This document shows positions 55,041-64,000 of a stretch of DNA of 64,000 nt, one piece after another; the first letter of the stretch is position 1; each line of letters starts with the position of its first letter. The stretch lies in contig JBAMJV010003840.1 in NCBI GenBank assembly GCA_037951105.1, positions 1 to 64,000 of the forward strand. The letters are read 5' to 3'. The translations under genes were made by a program, and so were the position numbers. Under the pieces are notes generated by a model. The model did no database searches. It was not told where the DNA came from and saw nothing but the letters and a program-made list of their open reading frames with translations. Source of the stretch: Echinarachnius parma (taxonomy: Eukaryota > Echinodermata > Echinoidea > Clypeasteroida > Echinarachniidae).

Positions 55041-55290
55041 AAGTGAATTTCAATTTCAATTTCAATTTATTTCATTCAGTATAAAATACATAAATACAAT
55101 GTACAGTATAAATAAAATACATTTACATATAAAACCATACAAAACAAGTTAACAATTACAAACACAAAGGGTACAAATTATGAGAATGTGGGGTCAACAA
55201 AAAGTGCATGAAGCCTTATAAAACGTTGACCCCTAATAAGAATGTCATGTAAAACTATTTAAAACCTAACATAACAATTAATGAATGCAA
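55041..55290 (-). mobile_element. 3' end fragment of another LINE
   Basis: On the minus strand an AT-rich 3' end terminates in ATTGAAATTGAAATTGAAATT-like 6-bp repeats (plus strand 55,046-55,066), the usual tail of CR1/L2-type elements. No coding part is recognised. Confidence 0.5.
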
Positions 55291-55400
55291 TAAGTTAGCG
55301 AGTAGCGCTGTGCACTTTTACTTATTACTCGGTCATCATGGTCATATGACATTTCATTTCTCATGGAATTGTCATACATCACTTGATGGACATATCAGAT

Positions 55401-56455
55401 CACATAAGTACACAATTATCAACCCTCAAAGGAATCTAGTAACATTGTTCAAATCCACAAAACGTAATTAGAAATATACTGGTTCTCTCATACATTGTTG
55501 TATGTATTATCAATAGAAGGATGGAACATTTTTTCCGAATTTCACTTTCGTTAGAAAGATATTTACGATTGAAGTGCTCAGATTTGTAATTATCCACTGG
55601 AAAGTAATAACCGTGAACCAGGTCAATGCAATAAGTTAGCAAATATCACTTTTAATTTTTATTCATTACTCCGTCATATGACATTAATTTACCATGGAAT
55701 TTTCAAATATCACGCAGTGGACATATTTGATCACAGACCGTCATACACAATCATGTCATCGATTCATCACTCAGTGGACATATCTGATCACTGACATTCA
55801 CAATCATGTCATCAACGATTCATCACTCAGTGCACATATCTGATCACAGACATACACAATCATGTCTTAACGATTCATCACTCAGTGCACATATCTGATC
55901 ACAGACATACACAATCATGTCATCAACGATTTCATCACTCAGTGGACATATCTGATCACAGACATACACAATCATGTCATCAACGATTCATCACTCAGTG
56001 CACATATCTGATAACAGACATACACAATCATGTCATCAACGATTCATCACTCAGTGCACATATCTGATCACAGACATACACAATCATGTCATCAACGATT
56101 CATCACTAGTGCACATATCTGATCACAGACATACACAATCATGTCATCAACGATTCATCTCTCAGTGCACATATCTGATCACAGACATACACAATCATGT
56201 CATAAACGATTTATCACTCAGTGCACATATCTGATCACAGACATACACAATCATGTCATCAACGATTCATCACTAGTGCACATATCTGATCACAGACATA
56301 CACAATCATGTCATCAACGATTCATCACTAGTGCACATATCTGATCACAGACATACACAATCATGTCATCAACGATTCATCACTAGTGCACATATCTGAT
56401 CACAGACATACACAATCATGTCATCAACGATTCATCACTAGTGCACATATCTGAT
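55401..56455 (+). repeat. 1055-bp duplication, first copy
   Basis: This segment and the next 1055 bp are almost identical (one difference noticed near 56,321/57,376). It contains the unique flank of the satellite (taattagaaatatact, ctccgtcatatgacatt) plus about 13 satellite units. Confidence 0.92.
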
Positions 56456-58070
56456 CACATAAGTACACAATTATCAACCCTCAAAGGAATCTAGTAACAT
56501 TGTTCAAATCCACAAAACGTAATTAGAAATATACTGGTTCTCTCATACATTGTTGTATGTATTATCAATAGAAGGATGGAACATTTTTTCCGAATTTCAC
56601 TTTCGTTAGAAAGATATTTACGATTGAAGTGCTCAGATTTGTAATTATCCACTGGAAAGTAATAACCGTGAACCAGGTCAATGCAATAAGTTAGCAAATA
56701 TCACTTTTAATTTTTATTCATTACTCCGTCATATGACATTAATTTACCATGGAATTTTCAAATATCACGCAGTGGACATATTTGATCACAGACCGTCATA
56801 CACAATCATGTCATCGATTCATCACTCAGTGGACATATCTGATCACTGACATTCACAATCATGTCATCAACGATTCATCACTCAGTGCACATATCTGATC
56901 ACAGACATACACAATCATGTCTTAACGATTCATCACTCAGTGCACATATCTGATCACAGACATACACAATCATGTCATCAACGATTTCATCACTCAGTGG
57001 ACATATCTGATCACAGACATACACAATCATGTCATCAACGATTCATCACTCAGTGCACATATCTGATAACAGACATACACAATCATGTCATCAACGATTC
57101 ATCACTCAGTGCACATATCTGATCACAGACATACACAATCATGTCATCAACGATTCATCACTAGTGCACATATCTGATCACAGACATACACAATCATGTC
57201 ATCAACGATTCATCTCTCAGTGCACATATCTGATCACAGACATACACAATCATGTCATAAACGATTTATCACTCAGTGCACATATCTGATCACAGACATA
57301 CACAATCATGTCATCAACGATTCATCACTAGTGCACATATCTGATCACAGACATACACAATCATGTCATCAACGATTCATTACTAGTGCACATATCTGAT
57401 CACAGACATACACAATCATGTCATCAACGATTCATCACTAGTGCACATATCTGATCACAGACATACACAATCATGTCATCAACGATTCATCACTAGTGCA
57501 CATATCTGATCACAGACATACACAATCATGTCATCAACGATTCATCACTAGTGCACATATCTGATCACAGACATACATAATCATGTCATCAACGATTCAT
57601 CACTCAGTGGACATATCTGATCACAGACATACACAATCATGTCATAAACGATTCATCACTAGTGCACATATCTGATCACAGACATACACAATCATGTCAT
57701 CAACGATTCATCACTCAGTGGACATGTCTGATCACAGACATACACAATCATGTCATAAACGATTCATCACTCAGTGCACATATCTGATCACAGACATTCA
57801 CAATCATGTCATCAACTATTCATCTCTCAGTGCACATATCTGATCACAGACTACACAATCATGTCATCAACGATTCATCACTCAGTGCACATATCTGATC
57901 ACAGACATACACAATCATGTCATCAACGATTCATCACTCAGTGCACATATCTGATCACAGACTACACAATCATTTCATCAACGATTCATCACTCAGTGCA
58001 CATATCTGATCACAGACATTCACAATCATGTCATCAACGATTCATCACTTTGTGCACATGACAACAAAGT
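55720..58070 (+). repeat. 54-56 bp satellite array
   Basis: About 35 copies of a unit reading CATATCTGATCACAGACATA, CACAATCATGTCATCAACGA, TTCATCACT(C)AGTGCA. The two main variants differ by ACTCAGTG versus ACTAGTG. The array is interrupted at 56,456-56,780 by the second copy of its left flank. Single diverged units occur at 20.4 and 33.5 kb, so the array arose by local amplification of one unit of the segmental duplication. Open frames within it are a by-product. Confidence 0.93.
56456..57510 (+). repeat. 1055-bp duplication, second copy
   Basis: Direct repeat of 55401-56455. The junction (ctgatcacataagtacac) lies inside a satellite unit, as expected for unequal exchange between the partial unit at 55,385 and an array unit. 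Confidence 0.92.
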
Positions 58071-58511
58071 TACTTGATCGCTTTAACATTGCGTAACCCC
58101 TCTTCCCTTCCCTATGGTTAAAATCCATTTCACTCAATTCATACAAAAAACAGATGAACGCAAAGAAAATGGCCAGGATGCTGGTTTTCTTAGGATACAT
58201 TACACGGCAAAAATAACCAACCATTTATTACGAATCATTTCCATTTCTATGGAAAATTGTTTTGGGTTCACAATGTCAAAATTAATCAATTAATCAAGAT
58301 TCATGTAATACAAACATCTGAATGTCAAAATTTAAAATAATGTATGTACTTTAATTGTCAATCAAAACTATACACAAAGCAATACATATTATAGATATCT
58401 GAATAAATCAAAATGAACGTATTGTCTTACTTATTTGAATAACTCACTAGGCTAATCATTTTAAATGATTTATAAAGTACAATAAAACAAATCATCTAAT
58501 GTATGATTCAA
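58071..58511. repeat. Duplicated block
   Basis: Matches 20,500-20,777 (gcaaagaaaaggccag-like, ttttctaaggatacattacacggcaaa). No gene. Confidence 0.6.
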
Positions 58512-59072
58512 AGTAGCGCTGTGGTGAAACAGTTATTCGTTGGGTAACCGAACATTCGGATGGATATGATTTTAAATGTCAGGGTTTTGGCTATCTGTAA
58601 TTGGTGCCGTGAATAAATATAAGATGTCCCAAGAATATATTTATCAGATATGATGAGGTTATGATGAAGTTTAATTTTTATTTTAGCTACCAGGTTTTTT
58701 ACAACAATTTGAAAGCAATTTAAACACGACACCTGCATGTTCATCTCTGAAAATGCGCCTTGACGTAAGTTTGCCCCATTTGAAAAATTGTTATTTGAAC
58801 GATTGCCTGGCTTACACATGAGGATTACCGGTTTCCAAAATAACCGTTTTACTTCATTTTTCCTCATTTCATTTTGTTCATTCAATCATAAAAGCAATAT
58901 CTACATTAAAATTTATATTAAAATGAGATACATGTATTGTTGGTTTGGAGCCCCTGAAAAGCAAAAGCTTGTAATTGGAGCGGCAGTTATGGAACTATAT
59001 ACATAAGCAATTACTTATAAACTACAAAAAGTAAACAGCTTGTACACGCACCTGCATTTCAGCACTAATTCA
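58512..59072. mobile_element. MITE with AGTGCT...AAACGGTTAT ends, copy 3, interrupted
   Basis: Sister of 20,778-21,168. Homology runs to about 58,855 (ataaccgttttacttc) and resumes at about 59,063 with cagcactaattcaaagcc, so about 207 bp are inserted just before the terminal bases. Confidence 0.6.
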
Positions 59073-59401
59073 AAGCCATTTAACTTTATCGAACCAAAAT
59101 AGAAATAGATTCGCACGAAACCAGAGAGTGAAGTAAGCCACACAATGATAAAGACCGTTAAAATTCAACATGGAATGATTATACGCGTGATGAATAAACA
59201 AGAGTCTTTCATTCAAATTAAGCCCATGAATATCAGACTTCCCTTGACAAGTTATTCATCAAATTTCATCAAAATTCAAAATAAACAAACATTACCAAGA
59301 CTCTCCAGATTCAGAGTGTATACAAATACAAAAACAACCCCCAAACTTGATAACTAGCATATCATAACCAATTGCATTATGCGTACAAATTCATAGAAAA
59401 C
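59073..59401. repeat. Duplicated block holding an empty TTAA site
   Basis: Matches 21,711-22,020 and 35,500-35,830. The single TTAA at about 59,081-59,084 is the unoccupied site of the MITE at 21184-21706. No gene. Confidence 0.7.
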
Positions 59402-59819
59402 ATAGGTGACCTTACACTACAAAACGACCAATAAGTCGGGAAACTGATTTTGCTGATTTTCATTAAAATAGAAGCCATTACCTTTAAAATGGTTTATATT
59501 TTGTCATATTTGGACTAAGCAAACCATTTTAAAATGAATGCCAAAGATATGGAATATGGCTGAAGCATTTTTAAAAAAGGGGGGAAACTCAGTGTCTATT
59601 CAAGCGCTGTAATAAGATCACATTTATCAAATGAAAAAAATTATATTTAAACATGATTTCTGACGCTCAACATTTTCCAGAAGGTAGATTAAGTGATACT
59701 CTTTCAGGAAATAACAAAATCCTAAATCTTATATTTTGAACAAAATTTGACTATTTTAACTAATAAAAGAGAAACTACCACAGCGACATAACGGTCGTTT
59801 TGTGGTGTAAGGTCACATA
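59402..59819. mobile_element. MITE with GTGACC...ACAAAACGACC ends, copy 2
   Basis: Same family and orientation as 5066-5490. Ends GGTGACCTTACACTACAAAA and TTTTGTGGTGTAAGGTCACAT. The sister blocks at about 22,022 and 35,827 lack it. Confidence 0.82.
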
Positions 59820-59849
59820 TTTACACAGGGGAAAAAAATGTCATGTTTG

Positions 59850-60168
59850 ATTTCTATAGCGCCTATTATAAAATTATCTCTAGGAGTTTGACACAATATT
59901 ATGGTGTGGCAAGATTGGTAAAGCTCGTGCATTCCAATCGTGAGATTCCGAGTTCGAACCCTGTCCACCGCGTCTGTCATTCAGCAAGACAATTTATCCG
60001 CAATTGCTGCTTTCTACCCAGGAAGGAATGCTCCCCAGGGAGTGGAGATGGTGCGAACCAATGTATGCTGGTTTGCATTGTATCTGATGACCAGGGTAAA
60101 AGCGGTGTGAAGCGCTTAGAGATTATATTGTATTATATGAGGCGCTATATAAATTGAACCTATTAGTA
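59850..60168 (+). mobile_element. tRNA-derived SINE, copy C
   Basis: Same position in the unit as copies A and B. Box A-like and box B (GAGTTCGAACCC) are present; about 60 bp are missing after the box B region. Ends ggcgctatataaattg, inverted to the start. Confidence 0.72.
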
Positions 60169-60311
60169 TTATTATTATTACTGAAATAAACTTACCATTT
60201 AAATAAACTAAACATCTTATTTTATATACAATTACAGGTAAAGATACATGTACATGTATTTATCTTATTCTTAGATTAAATAATGTACACAAAGCTAGAA
60301 AACTAAACTAC

Positions 60312-60745
60312 ATATGTGAACTTACACCGCAAAACGACCGTTATGTCGCTGTGGTAGTTTCTCTTTTTATTAGCTAAAATAGTCCAATTTTGTTCAAAAT
60401 ATGAGATTTAGGATTTTGGTATTTCCTGAATAAGCATAATTTAATCTAGCTTCTGTAACATTTTGAGCGACGGAAATCATGTTTAAATATTTTTTCTTCA
60501 TCTTTTAGATTATGGTCTTATTACAGCGCTTTAATGGAAACTGATCTTTTAAATGGCCCGTTTCTCCCTTATTTTAAAACTGCTTCCGCCATATTCAAAA
60601 TCTTTGGTGTTCATTTTGAGAGGAGTTGCTTAGTCCAAATATGACGAATGATATACCATCTTAAAGGTAATGACTTCTATTTAAATGTTTTATGAAAAGC
60701 AGCACAATCATTTTATTGGTCGTTTTGTGGTGTAAGGTCACATAT
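60312..60745. mobile_element. MITE with GTGACC...ACAAAACGACC ends, copy 3, inverted
   Basis: Opposite orientation to copies 1 and 2. The host sequence actaaactac/aaagcattac is continuous in the sister blocks at about 22,543 and 36,315. Confidence 0.85.
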
Positions 60746-61160
60746 AAGCATTGCACAAATTAATTGAAAGCAAAGCATAAAATACAAAAAATCAATTTGA
60801 ATTGTCTTCTACAAATAATACAATTTACACATCAAAGAACCGGGTTTTCAGTGCAATTTTATAGGGGGAAAAATAAAGCATAGGTAATGCAGTAATTGTA
60901 ACACAATAACTTATGCGAGAAACATACATAAATAATACAAGTCATCAACGAAAGAGGGGTATTACATGAAAATGATAGAAAATGTGTGATACTTTTAATC
61001 ATATATCTTCAAAAATGTTGATTGATTTGCAATGGTTCAAAAAATATTTTGTGTTATAATACGATGGTAACTGTAAAGGGCCAGGCAAATAACAACACGT
61101 AACTATTTGTTTTGGTACTGTTGTGTGATATCAAATTGATGCCAAACATTTTGTAAGTTA
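60746..61160. repeat. Duplicated block
   Basis: Matches 22,545-22,950 (agaacagggttatcagtgcaa-like; gaaagaggggatgtattacatg-like). No gene. Confidence 0.65.
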
Positions 61161-61446
61161 AAAAAATGTTAAAGTCCTTCCCGTGTCAATGTTGGCACAT
61201 AAGGTGGCGGCCTATCCGATTCATTAGCCCTAGGCCACACGTCTACTAAATGTAGCGAAGCTACAGAAGGGGGCCAGTCCTCTGGTGAATAACTTTCCCT
61301 TCCCCATTCTATAAATGCCGAGCGCCTGGCTAGAAGGCAGACGGTAACATTTTAAAAGTCTTTGGTATGACACGGTCTGGGTTCGAACCTGGGACATCCC
61401 GTGCATGAGTCGGACACTCTAACTGATAAGCCACCATATGCATGCT
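61160..61446 (-). mobile_element. tRNA-headed SINE, third family
   Basis: On the minus strand a tRNA-like head at about 61,440-61,370 carries box A-like TGGCTTATCAGTTAGAGTG and box B GGTTCGAACCC, followed by an unrelated body to about 61,165. The flanks aacattttgtaag and aaacagtttgtaaag look like a diverged target duplication; the sister at about 22,948 reads through (gccaaacagtttgcaagtgg). Confidence 0.7.
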
Positions 61447-62436
61447 TGGTACAAACAGTTTGTAAAGGGTTGTGTAATACATAAACGATGCAATTAACTA
61501 CCACCACTTGCGGAATCATGGCCTTATGGTTCCGTATGGTTCCATATGCGCCAAACGTTTGCGAGTTTGGAGATAATATAATCACGGACAATGTGTTCAT
61601 CCTAGACAAAAGGTAGTCTCCGTATGCAGACCCATGAACACATGTTGTAGTATGGTGATGCCTTTTTACCAATGATATTTTTTTTCTGGAAACACATTTT
61701 TCTTAACTTTTTGGTGAAATTGACTACTAAAATGTTTTATTTTGTTATAAGAAAAATACTTTTCGGTAGGGGTTCCCCTTTAAAATGACAACAGTGATGT
61801 GAATCAGTATTTGCATGTAAACTTCATATACTCATGGATACAAAACACTAACATGCAAATATATTTTGTTCATGGGCCATTTTTTTTGAAAAGTGAAACT
61901 TTTTGAGAAAAATTGAAGTTTGTTTTTCCAGTAGTTTTGCTCCATTTTTTGGGAAAATTCAATGTCCAAGTTTTCATGAAATGAATGTTTCACATTAAAT
62001 TCGTCATATTCTCCTTTACATGTTGATACCATTTTTGTGAAAGTTCCAACTTATTTTACATTCTAAATCTAATATTTGTAAATTCCCATTTTCTTGTTCA
62101 TATTGTACATGTCGCTGATGTCGCACACATGACCATCCGACAATTGTGGCATACTAGTAATCAGTAAATGAAATAAAATGAAAGAAAGGAATGTAAATAC
62201 TAAATTTGATTTAACATGCATTTTCAGTCCCAGTCTTGGGCCCCTTTGCAGAAATTGATTTTAAGTTGCAAATAAAGTCCGAAAATTATTTGTGCCAAAC
62301 AGATTTGCGCATTTAGTCAAATGATCTGACTTTAAATGAATAGCAACTTTACGATTGATTGCATCTCTTACTGCAACACAGTCCTGAATGGTTTGAATAG
62401 AGGTATAAGTGATATAAGAGGATAACATTATTTCTC
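61447..62436. repeat. Duplicated block downstream of the right-edge TRIM gene
   Basis: About 61,447-61,650 matches 22,960-23,060 and 1,090-1,290. About 62,010-62,400 matches 36,340-36,925. No gene was recognised in between (61,660-62,010). Confidence 0.6.
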
Positions 62437-64000
62437 TCATGATGTGTAGATTTTGTGGAAGGTAATTAATTTATCAGCAAATAATACAACAATCTCTCCA
62501 GTGGCCAACTCAAGAACTTTTCTAATCACTTTTCTCATTGGACAGTCCATGAGGACTGTTCCGTTTTCCTTCAGGTCCTTTGTGTAGCGCTTAATACTCA
62601 GCAAATAATCTCCAGACTGAACCACATGCCGCCTGTATGTTATCAGTATGCTATCATCGTTCAGGACAGCAATGTGTGTATTCATATTTAACATCTGGAT
62701 GCAATGAAGGACGGTGCCTGTCTCATCAATGACACTGACCTTGCTCCAATAGGCCATGCTGAATGACTCTGTCAAATCTAGCACTACCAGCCTTTTGCTG
62801 TGATTCATGTAACAGATATCCCAAGGCTCATAGTTGTGGCAGGGAATCTCCCGAACTGGTGCACCACCTTCTGGTCCGAATACAACAATCTTCTTTGTCT
62901 GCCTATAGCAGACATAGATGTTGTCATCTCTGTCTACGCACATGCCACTCCACATGCCACATGCCACTGTGTTGAACTGCACACTGAGCTTTTTCCATGC
63001 CTGTGTGTACAGTGAGATATTATTATCACCATCACGGACAACGTAGCGACCATCAGACAAGACAGATACAATTTTTGTCCGCCCATCCATCAGCACTGTT
63101 TCCATTGGCCCATCAACAGTGAACATCTCAATTGCCTCCTCCTTCCGACAACAAACAGCCACCCGTCCATCAGGCAAAGTCACTACATTACTTGGACCAC
63201 GCTGTGGGAGTTGAAATGTGTTCACTTCCTCAAGCTGCCAATCAGATCGTTGCAATTCACCCAGACTGTAGGGAGATGTGTTAACCTTCTCAAGCTGCCC
63301 GTCAGGTAGTCGCAAATCACCCAGACTGCTGGGAGTACCGCTCGTGATGAATTGTGAACGCTTTGCCCTGTCAGCTATGGATCTAAGCTTTATGGCATCC
63401 GGAGCAATTTCATCCAACATTTTCTTCAAATCACAACAAATTGTGTTGTGCACAGCCAATGTCTGCCCCTTCAGCAATGCTATGACACCTTTGCGGACTA
63501 GCCTAGATGCGCTTTGAATGCAAGACTTCAATTTGACATCAGATTCTGTCAGCTTCTCAAGTAGTGCGATGTGAGAAGCCTTTTCTTTCTTGCATCGGTC
63601 GATGAAATCATTGCGTTGCCTCTTGAGGTGCTTCACTGCTTCTTCATATGATTGGTTGATCTCAGCTATCCTCCGATCAAGTTCATCCTCAACAGTTTCT
63701 TTCGTTGACTTTACAAGCTCTGCGTGTGACTCGAGCAGCTCAATTTTAGTCGTAGCTTGGGTCTGAAGGGACTTGATTTTCTCCTTGATCGTTTCCGTGT
63801 AGTCAGACACCTCTTTGATCTCATGATCCGGTTTGCTGTGGTCTAGCATGCGACATCTGAAGCAAATGGACATGTTACATGATGTACAGACATACAGCTT
63901 CTCTTCCTCTGGATGCTTGGTGCAGAAACACTTCACTTTGACCTTTCCCCTCTTGACATCATTCACTGTGACCACATCATGTTCCTTGGTCATCCTGAGC
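62437..64000 (-). CDS. TRIM-type protein, partial at the right edge
   Basis: About 520 codons are visible and the frame is open to the window edge; RING and B-box 1 should lie beyond. Visible order from the edge: end of B-box 1 (TKEHDVV), complete B-box 2 (CFCTKHPEEEKLYVCTSC, then CFRCRMLDHSKPDH), coiled coil with EINQSYEEAVKHL, and the propeller repeats (TLPDGRVAVCC, VLSDGRYVVRD, CVDRDDNIYVC, VLNDDSILITY, LELATGEIVVL). The linker before the propeller is duplicated: SSLGDLRLPDGQLEKVN is followed by a second copy, SLGELQRSDWQLEEVN. No stop or frameshift is seen. Probable role as for the 5503-7341 paralogue. Confidence 0.88.
   Translation of the reverse strand, partial: LRMTKEHDVVTVNDVKRGKVKVKCFCTKHPEEEKLYVCTSCNMSICFRCRMLDHSKPDHEIKEVSDYTETIKEKIKSLQTQATTKIELLESHAELVKSTKETVEDELDRRIAEINQSYEEAVKHLKRQRNDFIDRCKKEKASHIALLEKLTESDVKLKSCIQSASRLVRKGVIALLKGQTLAVHNTICCDLKKMLDEIAPDAIKLRSIADRAKRSQFITSGTPSSLGDLRLPDGQLEKVNTSPYSLGELQRSDWQLEEVNTFQLPQRGPSNVVTLPDGRVAVCCRKEEAIEMFTVDGPMETVLMDGRTKIVSVLSDGRYVVRDGDNNISLYTQAWKKLSVQFNTVACGMWSGMCVDRDDNIYVCYRQTKKIVVFGPEGGAPVREIPCHNYEPWDICYMNHSKRLVVLDLTESFSMAYWSKVSVIDETGTVLHCIQMLNMNTHIAVLNDDSILITYRRHVVQSGDYLLSIKRYTKDLKENGTVLMDCPMRKVIRKVLELATGEIVVLFADKLITFHKIYTS

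Noticed and set aside
55720..58070. CRISPR-like periodic array
   Set aside because: Repeats are directly adjacent 54-56 bp units with no unique spacers, in a eukaryotic repeat context; it is a satellite.
61370..61440. Functional tRNA gene
   Set aside because: A tRNA-like head is followed by a SINE body and flanked by a probable target duplication; acceptor ends do not pair.
1..64000. Bacterial defence island or other prokaryotic system
   Set aside because: Introns, SINEs, LINEs, MITEs and TRIM genes show metazoan DNA; no operon-like gene clusters are present.

Overview
This is eukaryotic, AT-rich, repeat-laden DNA, most likely from an echinoderm and probably a sea urchin (inference). The reasons are a cluster of RING/B-box/beta-propeller TRIM genes of the type expanded in echinoderms, a tyrosine-recombinase (DIRS-type) retrotransposon, and two foldback transposons whose long inverted repeats are tandem 15-bp units with 8-bp target duplications. 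That last architecture is the one described for the TU elements of Strongylocentrotus purpuratus. No bacterial-style operon, CRISPR array or ribosome-binding-site organisation is present.

Four TRIM loci lie head to tail on the minus strand: an apparently complete gene (5503-7341), a truncated and frameshifted pseudogene (24416-25285), an in-frame deletion copy that keeps only the propeller (38833-39726), and a copy running off the right edge (62437-64000). The spaces between them are built from diverged copies of the same blocks, mostly in the same order: TRIM 5' flank, a 25.6/44.5 kb block, a 32.1/45.2 kb block, an 8.6/32.7/48.0 kb block, a 15.1/33.2/55.6 kb block, a satellite seed, a MITE, a tRNA-type SINE, then the next TRIM. 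The window is therefore an old tandem segmental duplication inflated by transposons.

Because the blocks are paralogous, many insertions can be read against an 'empty' sister copy in the same window. Insertions seen this way: a foldback at 1.3-2.2 kb, TTAA-flanked MITEs at 4.2 and 21.2 kb, a DIRS retrotransposon at 15.5-20.3 kb flanked by two hairpin cassettes, a TU-like foldback at 25.8-27.7 kb with a palindrome at 27.7-28.3 kb, a mariner-type element at 34.5-35.5 kb, a hAT-like element at 36.9-38.6 kb, a long-TIR Tc1/mariner relic at 45.3-46.4 kb and a MITE at 60.3 kb. A second TU-like element occupies 29.5-31.5 kb.

Other content: a CR1-like LINE (49.3-53.6 kb) with an intact 1071-residue endonuclease/reverse transcriptase and a truncated ORF1; two shorter LINE fragments; a tandem set of thrombospondin type 1 exon copies (9.6-10.3 kb); a tRNA-containing palindrome (11.6-12.0 kb); and a 54-56 bp satellite (55.4-58.1 kb) carrying a nearly perfect 1055-bp internal duplication. 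Long poly-G/poly-C runs recur throughout. The only plausible host genes are the TRIM loci and the thrombospondin-type exon; all other long reading frames belong to transposons or arise inside stop-free minisatellites.
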